A stretch of 12,919 nt of DNA from positions 1-12,919 of the forward strand of contig JAGWHG010000018.1 in the NCBI GenBank assembly GCA_028866975.1, given 5' to 3'. Position 1 is the first letter of the stretch. Each line of letters begins with the position of its first letter. Under the pieces are notes generated by a model. It was not told where the DNA came from and did no database searches. It saw only the letters and a list, made by a program, of their open reading frames with translations. Source of the DNA: Microcaldota archaeon. Lineage in GTDB: Archaea > Micrarchaeota > Micrarchaeia > Micrarchaeales > CABMGC01. Positions 1 through 5,980 of the stretch are shown here, piece by piece. A program made the translations under genes and the position numbers.

Positions 1-694
1 CCGTTTTTTACCAAAATCTTTGATATGCCGGTGTCGATCAGCAATTTGACAAACTCTTCGCGATATGCGGCTGCTCTGGCCTCGTCCATTATCAGAACTT
101 TGTAGTCGAGCATGTCAAAGCATGTCCTTCCGTCAGGTTCCTGCTTTACCACGGACTTGCCATCCTGATTTATAGAACAAGTGCACTGTGTTGCTATCTG
201 TATGAGCCTGTCGCGTTTTTCTTTGTCCGTATGAGCACCAATAATATTGAATTGTCCCGCTTTTATACCTTGTGGGAATTCCTGTTTCTTGCAGGGTTTG
301 TACCATCCACAACGCATATCTGTTCGTACTCCGCTATGTCTGCGCTTAAGCCGAGCTTGGAAAGTTCGTGCCTGACGCGCGCATCGAGCACGTCGACTGC
401 AACCTTGAGGCTGTGGGTGAACCAATCCTTTGAGAAGTGTTTCTCAAATGGCCCGATGAACGATTCGGTGACGACCATATAGCCCTGGCCGCTGCCCCTT
501 CTCACTTCGTAGAGGTCAACCCTCACAAGGCCGTTTGCCCCGTCTTTCTGGTCGCATCTTGGATCGACAACTTTCCATTCCTTGCCTTCGTGCTCAACGG
601 CCTTGAGAGTGAACCTGTCCCCTTTTACTTCATAGGCAAATCCGTTGCTTATCTTGTGGCTGCTGTTTATTTTAGTGAAATTCTTTCCAGTCAT
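1..694 (-). pseudogene. Unrecognised protein gene, partial and apparently frameshifted
   Basis: I do not recognise this family. Reading leftward from ATG at 694, the first frame gives about 134 convincing residues, mixed charged and hydrophobic, through VVDGTNP (codons 301-293). It then hits a stop at 265-263 after a short poor tail. The -1 frame is open from before 293 to the window edge (97 codons, starting CKKQEFPQGI) and reads as a normal soluble protein with IIGAHTD, QIATQC and KVLIMDE segments. No plausible start codon begins that second segment, so one gene of at least 231 residues with a single-base loss is the simplest reading. The heptamer A-AAC-CCT sits in frame at the junction, so programmed -1 slippage cannot be excluded. 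There is no membrane segment and no obvious catalytic motif. The gene is transcribed away from tRNA-Trp and has its own TATA box. Its 3' end lies outside the window. Confidence 0.6.
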
Positions 695-745
695 GGTCGC
701 ATCTTTTTGCAGGGTCTGCTGTTAGCTAAGCTGTAAGACTGGCTT

Positions 746-755
746 GGTATTTATA
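746..755 (-). promoter_or_regulatory. TATA box for the 694 gene
   Basis: On the minus strand this reads CTATAAATACC, close to the archaeal box A. Transcription would begin about 25 bases further on, near 725-722, leaving a leader of roughly 30 nt before ATG 694. That leader contains a four-codon ATG-CGA-CCA-TGA mini-frame at 702-691, which overlaps the real start codon and is probably accidental. Confidence 0.5.
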
Positions 756-789
756 GATTAGCCATCGGTTTGTCTGCTTTGATTGCATT

Positions 790-795
790 AAAAAA
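790..795 (-). terminator. T6 tract downstream of tRNA-Trp
   Basis: A run of six T residues on the minus strand begins five bases beyond the discriminator base of the tRNA. Oligo-T tracts are the usual archaeal transcription stop signal, so this probably ends the tRNA transcript before the downstream TATA box at 746-755. Confidence 0.5.
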
Positions 796-799
796 GGAT

Positions 800-941
800 T
801 GGGGTTGCAGGGATTTGAACCCTGACTTGCTGGTAACGCCAATTCACAAATCTTCGCTCCAAATTTAAGTCATCGCATTTCGCTCTTATATTCGCATGAA
901 TATCTGGAGCCAGCCGCGCTGCCAGGTTACGCAACAACCCC
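800..941 (-). tRNA. tRNA-Trp (CCA anticodon), intron-containing
   Basis: The two halves fold as one cloverleaf. The acceptor GGGGTTG (941-935) pairs with CAACCCC (807-801), and the discriminator A is at 800. The D stem is GCGT/GCGC around the loop AACCTGGCA. The anticodon stem GCTGG (914-910) pairs with CCAGC (833-829), and the loop CTCCAGA carries anticodon CCA at 907-905. The variable loop is AAGT (4 nt). The T arm is CAGGG-TTCAAAT-CCCTG. The anticodon loop is interrupted by 69 nt after position 37, the standard archaeal intron site, and tRNA-Trp is a common intron host in archaea. CCA is not encoded: the 3' flank reads A-TCC then T6. A TATA-like element near 965-973 lies about 28 nt upstream. 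The T-arm half alone looks like a fragment because the intron separates it from the acceptor 5' strand. Confidence 0.93.
835..903 (-). other. tRNA-Trp intron with bulge-helix-bulge splice sites
   Basis: This 69-nt insert lies between positions 37 and 38. An archaeal bulge-helix-bulge can be drawn. The central helix is C32-C35 with GGCG (840-837), with one T33-C mismatch. The 5' bulge is AG|A (905-903) and the 3' bulge is TT|A (836-834). The flanking intron helix is ATTCA (901-897) with TGAAT (846-842). The boundaries are ambiguous by one base because both flanks carry an A, and either choice gives the same mature tRNA. A competing local hairpin, ATATTC-ATGC-GAATAT, occupies 903-888. No clear box C/box D pair is visible, unlike the methylation-guide introns of haloarchaeal tRNA-Trp. 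Confidence 0.85.
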
Positions 942-964
942 GCACTTTCCTTATGAATACCAAG

Positions 965-973
965 ATATTTATT
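965..973. promoter_or_regulatory. Shared divergent TATA region, tRNA-Trp / Nudix operon
   Basis: The AT-rich element ATATTTATT (AATAAATAT on the other strand) is the only TATA-like sequence between the divergent units. Its centre is about 28 bases from the tRNA 5' end (941) and about 32 bases from the Nudix ATG (1001). Both distances suit an archaeal TATA box, so one element or two overlapping ones probably serve both directions. The Nudix mRNA would then have almost no leader. Confidence 0.55.
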
Positions 974-1000
974 CTAGCTCATGCTGTTTGTATTGGGAAT

Positions 1001-1510
1001 ATGGCAAAGACGCTCTACAACGACAAATGGATGACCATAACCGAGCATGTTGTAAACATTCGTGGCAGGAAGGTAAAGATACAACGATACAGACAGATAG
1101 ATGTGGTTGTTATCCTGCCCGTGCTAGACGATGGCAACTTTATCATGGAGAGGCAGTACAGATATGGCATAAACAAGTACCTCACCGAATTCCCTGCCGG
1201 CCTTATAGAAAAGGGGGAAAAACCGATAGATGCGGCAAGGCGAGAACTTGAAGAGGAGACGGGCTACAAAGCAGGCAAAATAAGATTGATGTTCAAGGAG
1301 TTCTACAACCCCGCAATGAGCAGCAGGGTCTACCACTACTTTGTTGCCGAGAAGCTAAAGAAAAGCAAGAGGCATCTTGACAGGGACGAGATAATAAACG
1401 TGGTGAAAGTCAGCCCGAAGCGCGTCGAGGCCATGATAAAAAGCCGCAAGCTCATTGACCACAAGTCAATTGCAAGCTATCTTTACTATGGCAACTACAT
1501 AGCAAAGTGA
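1001..1510 (+). CDS. Nudix hydrolase, ADP-ribose pyrophosphatase-like
   Basis: This 169-residue protein has a perfect Nudix box, GX5EX7REUXEEXGU, at residues 67-89 (G67, E73, R81-E82, E85-E86, G88). These acidic residues bind the divalent metals used to hydrolyse a nucleoside diphosphate linked to another moiety. Ahead of the box are a beta-strand core (VVVILPVLDDG) and the EFPAGLIEKGE entry typical of ADP-sugar pyrophosphatases. The later Y-P/YxxP-like features are weak, so ADP-ribose is the likely substrate but not certain. I chose ATG 1001 (MAKTLYNDKW). The frame is open back to 896, but that extension would run into the tRNA and the promoter. The gene heads a plus-strand operon, with the HAD gene starting 6 bp after its stop. 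Confidence 0.88.
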   Translation: MAKTLYNDKWMTITEHVVNIRGRKVKIQRYRQIDVVVILPVLDDGNFIMERQYRYGINKYLTEFPAGLIEKGEKPIDAARRELEEETGYKAGKIRLMFKEFYNPAMSSRVYHYFVAEKLKKSKRHLDRDEIINVVKVSPKRVEAMIKSRKLIDHKSIASYLYYGNYIAK

Positions 1511-1516
1511 TATTTT

Positions 1517-2113
1517 ATGATAAAGTGCGTACTCTTTGACCTCGGCGGAGTCGTGGTTGATTTCTCAGACGAGGATTACTACAGATACCTAGCAAAGCAG
1601 GGCAAGCTGAGCCCCGAGCAGGTTTACAAGAAGCTTGATCCGCTTTATCGCAGGATCTTCATGGGGCTGATACGCATAGACTTCTTTGAGAGGGAGGTTG
1701 CAAGGATATTGAAAATCGAAAGGAGCAAGGTGAAGTGGATCGAGTTCTACGAGTCGCATGTCAAGCTGAATGAAAAGATGATGCAACTTGTCAGGAAACT
1801 GAGGAAGAATTACAAGGTGGCATTCCTCTCAAATGTGGACTACAGCAGATACGACATAGCTATGTCGATGCTCAACCTTAAGGAATTCGACTATCATTTC
1901 GCGTCGTGCTACATCGGGAAAAACAAGCCCGATCCAGAAGTGTACAGGTATGTGCTGAAAAGGATGAGGATGAAGCCGTCGGAAGTTGTGTTCATAGACA
2001 ACTTGAATGTGAACGTTATCGGCGCTGCGAGCGTCGGGATAAGATCGATATGGTTCATGGGCAGCATGTCGGAATTGACCAAGAAGCTGCGCAGCTTCGG
2101 AGTTAAGGCTTGA
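1517..2113 (+). CDS. HAD-superfamily (subclass IA) hydrolase
   Basis: This 198-residue haloacid dehalogenase-like protein has a cap insertion after motif I. Motif I is FDLGGV with nucleophile D8. Motif II is FLSN. Motif III is the lysine in GKNKPDPEVY, and motif IV is VFIDN. The usual second aspartate of DxDx(T/V) is glycine (D8-L-G10), and the second acidic residue of motif IV is asparagine (FIDN for FIDD). DxG forms occur in a known HAD-IA branch that includes YihX (alpha-glucose-1-phosphate phosphatase, DLGNV), so activity is not excluded. The substrate cannot be read from sequence; a small phosphorylated metabolite is likely. The gene sits between Nudix and proline dehydrogenase with gaps of 6 and 4 bp, so it is co-transcribed. 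No good Shine-Dalgarno precedes ATG 1517. Confidence 0.85.
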   Translation: MIKCVLFDLGGVVVDFSDEDYYRYLAKQGKLSPEQVYKKLDPLYRRIFMGLIRIDFFEREVARILKIERSKVKWIEFYESHVKLNEKMMQLVRKLRKNYKVAFLSNVDYSRYDIAMSMLNLKEFDYHFASCYIGKNKPDPEVYRYVLKRMRMKPSEVVFIDNLNVNVIGAASVGIRSIWFMGSMSELTKKLRSFGVKA

Positions 2114-2117
2114 TCTA

Positions 2118-2966
2118 ATGTCGCTGCTTGGGAAAATTGGCGTAATCTTTGCGATGCAGTGGATAGGCGGCATATCAGAGGAGGATGTGCTCAGGGCTGC
2201 GATGGGGATAAATGCGCAGCGTAAATCGGCAATACTAAACTATTTGGGCGAAAACTATAGGGATGCAAAGAGCATCAGAAAGAGTGTCAGGATATACATG
2301 GACCTGCTTAGGGAAATGGATAGAAGAGGCGTAAGGGGCAGCATATCGGTGAAACCCTCACAGCTCGGAATACTAATAAGCGATGCGGAGTTTCATTCCA
2401 ACTATCTGCGAATAGTCGGCCTTGCAAAGAGGCTAGGACTTGTGGTTTGGGTCGACATAGAGGAGTATCCATACGTTGAGAGGACACACAAGGTCGTGAT
2501 GCAGGTTTTACGTAAATACAAGAATACGGGAATTGCAATTCAGGCCAGGCTCAAAAGGAGCATGGCAGACGCCAAAGAGATTGCAAGGGCCAAAGGCCTA
2601 ATCAGGCTTGTCAAAGGCGCTTATGCAGAGCCTAAGAGCAGGGCGTACATCGGCAGGGAGGAGATACGCAAGAACTACCTTCGCATAATGGAGGAGATGT
2701 TTAGGATGAGGGCCAGGCTCATGGTCGCGACGCACGATGAATACCTCATATATAAAGCTGTTTCACTCGAAAAGAGATACAAGAAAAGGGCAATGTTTGG
2801 CATGCTCAAGGGAATACGCGGCAAGCTTGCAGACAAGCTTGTATCCGCTGGAGAGGATGTGCACATCTACGTCCCATTCGGTGAGGAATGGCTTGCGTAT
2901 TCGATGAGAAGGCTGCAGGAGGAGGGCCATGCAATGCTCCTTGTAAGGTCGATATTTGAGCAATGA
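2118..2966 (+). CDS. Proline dehydrogenase, monofunctional, FAD-dependent
   Basis: This 282-residue protein carries the ordered motifs of the PutA/ProDH TIM-barrel family: NYLGE (41-45), ISVKPSQLG (76-84), WVDIEEYPYVERT (111-123), GIAIQARLKRS (138-148), RLVKGAYAEP (163-172), ATHDE (204-208), MFGMLKGIR (227-235), and YVPFGEEWLAYSMRRLQE (251-268). The last holds the Arg-Arg pair that binds the proline carboxylate in characterised enzymes. The enzyme oxidises proline to pyrroline-5-carboxylate, passing electrons from FAD, usually to quinone or another acceptor. Its length fits a stand-alone ProDH. No P5C dehydrogenase gene is in this window, so the fate of the product is unknown here. ATG 2118 lies 4 bp after the HAD stop. 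The ProRS start follows 9 bp after its own stop, which places proline oxidation and proline charging on one transcript. Confidence 0.9.
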   Translation: MSLLGKIGVIFAMQWIGGISEEDVLRAAMGINAQRKSAILNYLGENYRDAKSIRKSVRIYMDLLREMDRRGVRGSISVKPSQLGILISDAEFHSNYLRIVGLAKRLGLVVWVDIEEYPYVERTHKVVMQVLRKYKNTGIAIQARLKRSMADAKEIARAKGLIRLVKGAYAEPKSRAYIGREEIRKNYLRIMEEMFRMRARLMVATHDEYLIYKAVSLEKRYKKRAMFGMLKGIRGKLADKLVSAGEDVHIYVPFGEEWLAYSMRRLQEEGHAMLLVRSIFEQ

Positions 2967-2970
2967 GGTG
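2965..2970 (+). promoter_or_regulatory. Shine-Dalgarno fixing the TTG start of ProRS
   Basis: GAGGTG overlaps the stop codon of the proline dehydrogenase gene and sits five bases before TTG 2976. It matches the archaeal anti-Shine-Dalgarno complement well and supports the non-ATG start. Confidence 0.75.
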
Positions 2971-2975
2971 TTTGG

Positions 2976-4427
2976 TTGGCAAAGAAGGAAATTGATGACA
3001 AGGGCATAACCGTCAAGAAGTCCGAGAACTTCTCCGAGTGGTACGTGCAGGTCCTTCTCAAATCGGAATTCATAGACTACACCGATGTTTCTGGCGCTCT
3101 CGCATACAGACCGTCTTCGTATGCTGTTTGGGAGACGATATCAGAAGCAGTCGACAAAGAATTCAAGAAGATAGGCGTGCAGAACGTCTATTTCCCGATG
3201 TTCATACCTGAGAGATATTTGCAAAAGGAGAAGGAGATGCTTGAGGGCTTCACGCCAGAGGTTGCTTGGGTGACGCATGCCGGCGAGACGAAGCTAAGCG
3301 AGAGGCTTGCCGTCAGGCCGACTTCCGAGACGATAATGTACGCGAGCTATTCGAAGTGGATAAGGTCATGGAGGGACCTGCCCATGAGATACAATCAGTG
3401 GAACAATGTCGTGCGATGGGAGTTCAAGGACCCTACGCCATTCATTCGCGGCAGGGAGTTCCTTTGGAATGAGGGGCACACCGTCTTTGCAACCGACAAG
3501 GAGGCTATGGCGGAACGCGATGTGATACTTTCGATATATCGCAACGTGCTAAAGGACTTCTTGGCCCTGCCAGGAGTTGTGGGCCAAAAGACAAGCAAGG
3601 AGAAGTTCCCCGGGGCCGTGGCGAGCTATAGCATCGAACAGCTGATGCCTGACATGCTTGTCGTACAGGGGCCTGATTTCCATTTTGACGGCCAGACGTT
3701 CTCCAAGGCGTTTGACATAAAGTTCCTAGATAAAGAGGGCAACACGTCATACGCATGGCAGAACACCTACGCCATATCGACAAGGGTGGTCGGGGTCATG
3801 GTGGCAACGCACAGCGATGACAAGGGTCTGGTCCTGCCGCCAAGGGTTGCGCAGGTGCAGGTGATGATCGTCCCGATATACAAAAATGAGAATAGAGACG
3901 AGGTACTCAAATATGCAAGCGGAATCTTTGACATGCTAAAGGACAGCTTCAGAGTGCGCATCGATACTCGTGAAGGCTATTCGCCAGGCTTTAAGTTCAA
4001 TGAATGGGAGCTCAAAGGAGTGCCTGTCAGAATAGAGGTTGGCGCAAAGGAGATGGAAAAGGGACAGGTGGTGATTGCAAGGAGAGATACTGGAGCAAAG
4101 ACAGAGACAGACACCGGCAGCATAGTCGGTAAGCTAAATGCACTTCTTGACGATATGCAAAGAAGCCTCTACAAAAAGGCCGAGGAGTTCCTTGCGGCAA
4201 ATACCCACACCGTAAAGGACTATGAGGATTTGAAGAAGACCTTGTCTGTGAAAGGGGGCATAATACACGCACCATGGTGCGAAGACAGGGAGTGCGAGGA
4301 CAAGGTCAAGGAGGAGACTGGCGCAAAGATAACTAATATTCCTTTCGAGCAAGGAAAGCTCGGGGCAAAATGCATTTACTGCGGAAAGAAGGCCAAGGTC
4401 ATGGCGAACTTTGCAAAGTCATACTAA
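2976..4427 (+). CDS. proS: Prolyl-tRNA synthetase, archaeal/eukaryal type
   Basis: This 483-residue class II synthetase charges tRNA-Pro with proline and acts in the cytosol. Visible features are AYRPSSYAVWE (43-53) in the motif 1 region, the substrate loop RPTSET (114-119), motif 2 from RWEFKDPTPFIRGR to FLWNEGHT (147-169), and the motif 3 region VATHSDDKGLVLPPR. The anticodon-binding domain includes GVPVRIEVGAKEME. The C-terminal segment has four cysteines (WCEDREC and KCIYCGK) and ends in Tyr, as expected for the type lacking the bacterial editing insertion. Translation starts at TTG 2976, preceded by GAGGTG at ideal spacing. No ATG in the same position gives the conserved N-terminus. This is the last gene of the Nudix-HAD-ProDH-ProRS operon. 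Its stop lies 3 bp from the end of the convergent operon on the other strand. Confidence 0.97.
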   Translation: MAKKEIDDKGITVKKSENFSEWYVQVLLKSEFIDYTDVSGALAYRPSSYAVWETISEAVDKEFKKIGVQNVYFPMFIPERYLQKEKEMLEGFTPEVAWVTHAGETKLSERLAVRPTSETIMYASYSKWIRSWRDLPMRYNQWNNVVRWEFKDPTPFIRGREFLWNEGHTVFATDKEAMAERDVILSIYRNVLKDFLALPGVVGQKTSKEKFPGAVASYSIEQLMPDMLVVQGPDFHFDGQTFSKAFDIKFLDKEGNTSYAWQNTYAISTRVVGVMVATHSDDKGLVLPPRVAQVQVMIVPIYKNENRDEVLKYASGIFDMLKDSFRVRIDTREGYSPGFKFNEWELKGVPVRIEVGAKEMEKGQVVIARRDTGAKTETDTGSIVGKLNALLDDMQRSLYKKAEEFLAANTHTVKDYEDLKKTLSVKGGIIHAPWCEDRECEDKVKEETGAKITNIPFEQGKLGAKCIYCGKKAKVMANFAKSY

Positions 4428-4430
4428 ACA

Positions 4431-4706
4431 CTACAAAAATATTACCAGGCATGCTAAAACCACTGCATTGAGAAGAAGTAGCCTTGGGATTTCCTGTGCC
4501 GCACTCGCAGATTTTCTGTTCTTGCCTGCCCATAATGCAAGCAAATATGTGCAAGCAACGGCGAGCACTAGCGGATACAGCCTTGTTATCCCAAATATGG
4601 TCATTGCAACAAGTGCGGATATCGATACGCAGAGAATAGAAACAAATCCCATAATGGCCCAGTACTTGTTCTTTGGCCTTTGATACAGCCTTCTGATATC
4701 AGTCAT
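4431..4706 (-). CDS. Small three-helix membrane protein, last gene of ATPase operon
   Basis: This 91-residue protein (MTDIRRLYQRPKNK...) has a short basic N-terminus, then three hydrophobic segments at about residues 16-41, 43-61 and 73-91. A charged loop (AGKNRKSASAAQEIP) lies between the second and third, and the protein ends in the membrane (VIFL). I do not recognise a family. ATG 4706 overlaps the stop of the preceding 62-aa gene as ATGA, so translation is probably coupled. The frame stays open upstream to 4979, but that part overlaps real genes and reads as non-protein. Its position after an ATPase and another small membrane protein suggests a structural or channel subunit, in the way VirB3 accompanies VirB2 and VirB4. 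That comparison rests on size and order only. Confidence 0.75.
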   Translation of the reverse strand: MTDIRRLYQRPKNKYWAIMGFVSILCVSISALVAMTIFGITRLYPLVLAVACTYLLALWAGKNRKSASAAQEIPRLLLLNAVVLACLVIFL

Positions 4707-4891
4707 AGCACCACGTAGAGCGCAAGAGATGCGGCGAAAAGCGCAAGCAGTGGGGCAGCGTGGCTGTGCACCCAGGCATTCGTTTGTTTTGGAGAGGAAA
4801 AGAGCGTCAAAATCCTGACGCTCAATATTGACATTGCAGCAAATCCGCTGAGCAGAGCCACGATGTACATGAACTGCCTGACTAGGATCAT
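4703..4891 (-). CDS. 62-aa two-helix membrane protein, possible pilin-like subunit
   Basis: This protein consists of two hydrophobic helices (about residues 6-32 and 45-62) joined by a short polar loop (SSPKQTNAWVHSH), with only MILVR ahead of the first. The layout matches the mature core of VirB2/TrbC conjugative pilins and crenarchaeal CedA1/TedC. Two-helix topology is a weak criterion, and no sequence identity can be shown here. There is no class III (type IV pilin) signal such as a K/R-G cleavage site before a hydrophobic run, so an archaellin-like pilin is unlikely. Both ends are coupled by ATGA overlaps: its start with the stop of the 145-aa gene, and its stop with the start of the 91-aa gene. 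That tight packing is the best evidence that this short frame is a real gene. Confidence 0.7.
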   Translation of the reverse strand: MILVRQFMYIVALLSGFAAMSILSVRILTLFSSPKQTNAWVHSHAAPLLALFAASLALYVVL

Positions 4892-5325
4892 TCTGCCACC
4901 ATAATCTTGAGGCCTGAGCCGAGCATGTATGAAATGAGTATGCCGCCAAGTGGTGATTTCTCTGTAATGGCGCTTGCAAATCTGCCCAGATGAGTTGCTG
5001 TTAGGGAAACGCTAGCTGGTTTGACCTTGCTACCTAAGTAAAGTTTTGCAAATGAGTTTAGTTTTGCAACGCCGAGCCTTTCGAAAGCAAGGCGTTCTAT
5101 TGCGCCAGACTCCATCTCTTCTGGGAATATCCCGTTGATTATCAGGGAATCGTACATCTCATTTGGTTGCTTGTGCGCATTTGGTTGCAAAGGCACGAAT
5201 CTGGGGCCATGATGCTGCAGTATGAAGCGTTTGGAGTAAGGATTGAATCGCGTTGCTACTAGCAGCAGCAGGGCGCCTGCAAAAATCGGCAGCTCCTCAA
5301 GTAATATGCTCCAAGTTATGCTCAT
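4888..5325 (-). CDS. 145-aa protein with an N-terminal membrane segment
   Basis: Residues 3-25 (ITWSILLEELPIFAGALLLL and following) form one likely membrane helix or uncleaved signal anchor. A soluble domain of about 115 residues follows and ends in a glycine-rich, hydrophobic tail (GGILISYMLGSGLKIMVAE). No known family is recognised. The soluble part starts NPYSKRFILQHHGPRFVPLQ and has no catalytic signature that I can see. It starts at ATG 5325, overlapping the stop of the 217-aa gene as ATGA, and its own stop overlaps the start of the 62-aa gene in the same way. In an ATPase-driven envelope machine, a bitopic protein like this would suit a scaffold or assembly factor. That is inference from context. 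Confidence 0.75.
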   Translation of the reverse strand: MSITWSILLEELPIFAGALLLLVATRFNPYSKRFILQHHGPRFVPLQPNAHKQPNEMYDSLIINGIFPEEMESGAIERLAFERLGVAKLNSFAKLYLGSKVKPASVSLTATHLGRFASAITEKSPLGGILISYMLGSGLKIMVAE

Positions 5326-5975
5326 TGCCTCACCACCCTCAGGCTGCCATGCTGCTCTATTGCACGATAACCTCTCCCCAAGAGCAACTTCGATGCCGAC
5401 CTTATCATCGCGTCGCTTACGCAGTATTTCTTTGCAAGGGCATCAATCTTGATTGGCTTATCCTGTGAATCGATGATTAGCAGGCGTGCGCACATGCTAC
5501 GAATTGTCTCTTCGGATACATTCAGAGCCTGCTTTAGCGACGCGATCTCCGAGATGAGAAGGTTTATCCTCTTTGCAAGCACCGTGCTTGCATCGCGGCC
5601 ATTTGGCTTTGCGCTATTGTGCACAACATTATGCAACTCCCTGCCGGCAAGCTCCGATACAAGGTATGGAAATATGCTCTCGATGCAAACATCGTAGCAC
5701 TCTCCAACAAATGCTGCTATGCCAAGCATCTCAAGCAGGGCCTCGCGCATCAGATAGACTGGAGAGGCTGCAGAGCGTATCTCTTCAACAATCGCATTCC
5801 TGCCGAATGTGAAGATGTACAGATTGCCATCGCTACTTATCGCATATTTTGCTGCCGTTCCGTCGGAGACCATCTTTAGCCCAGGATGGTTGCTTAGCAC
5901 AGCATGCAAATCTGCGAGGGTAGAGGTTAGCTTTGCCTGCAGAGGTATTCTCATAACAAAACCTTGCTCACTCAT
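5322..5975 (-). CDS. 217-aa unknown protein with possible winged-helix C-terminus
   Basis: This is a soluble protein with no membrane segment. Residues 1-60 look like a small alpha/beta unit (GNLYIFTFGRNAIVEEI). Residues 75-150 are largely helical. Residues 172-217 (KIDALAKKYCVSDAMIRSAS, then GRGYRAIEQHGSLRVVRQ) resemble a helix-turn-helix followed by a two-strand wing. The fold call is by eye and is modest. The start is ATG 5975, five bases after the ATPase stop, and its stop overlaps the 145-aa gene's start as ATGA. In this operon it could be a DNA-recognition or relaxosome-like partner of the ATPase, an assembly factor, or an autoregulator. I cannot name a family. Confidence 0.75.
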   Translation of the reverse strand: MSEQGFVMRIPLQAKLTSTLADLHAVLSNHPGLKMVSDGTAAKYAISSDGNLYIFTFGRNAIVEEIRSAASPVYLMREALLEMLGIAAFVGECYDVCIESIFPYLVSELAGRELHNVVHNSAKPNGRDASTVLAKRINLLISEIASLKQALNVSEETIRSMCARLLIIDSQDKPIKIDALAKKYCVSDAMIRSASKLLLGRGYRAIEQHGSLRVVRQ

Positions 5976-5980
5976 GCGAC

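Noticed and set aside
800..834. A split-tRNA 3' half encoded alone
   Set aside because: The matching 5' half (941-904) lies 69 nt away on the same strand with a splicing motif, so this is an ordinary intron rather than a trans-split gene.
835..903. C/D-box methylation guide inside the tRNA-Trp intron
   Set aside because: A GCGATGA stretch resembles box C, but there is no CUGA box D in a workable position and the intron is short.
896..1000. Longer Nudix start at ATG 896
   Set aside because: The extra 35 codons would cross the tRNA-Trp gene and the promoter. The family N-terminus begins at 1001.
4707..4979. N-terminal extension of the 91-aa membrane protein
   Set aside because: It overlaps the 62-aa and 145-aa genes in another frame and is not protein-like; ATG 4706 forms a clean ATGA junction.
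4703..5325. Type IV pilin or archaellin genes among the small membrane proteins
   Set aside because: No class III signal peptide is present, and the ATPase belongs to the VirB4/HerA rather than the GspE/FlaI family.
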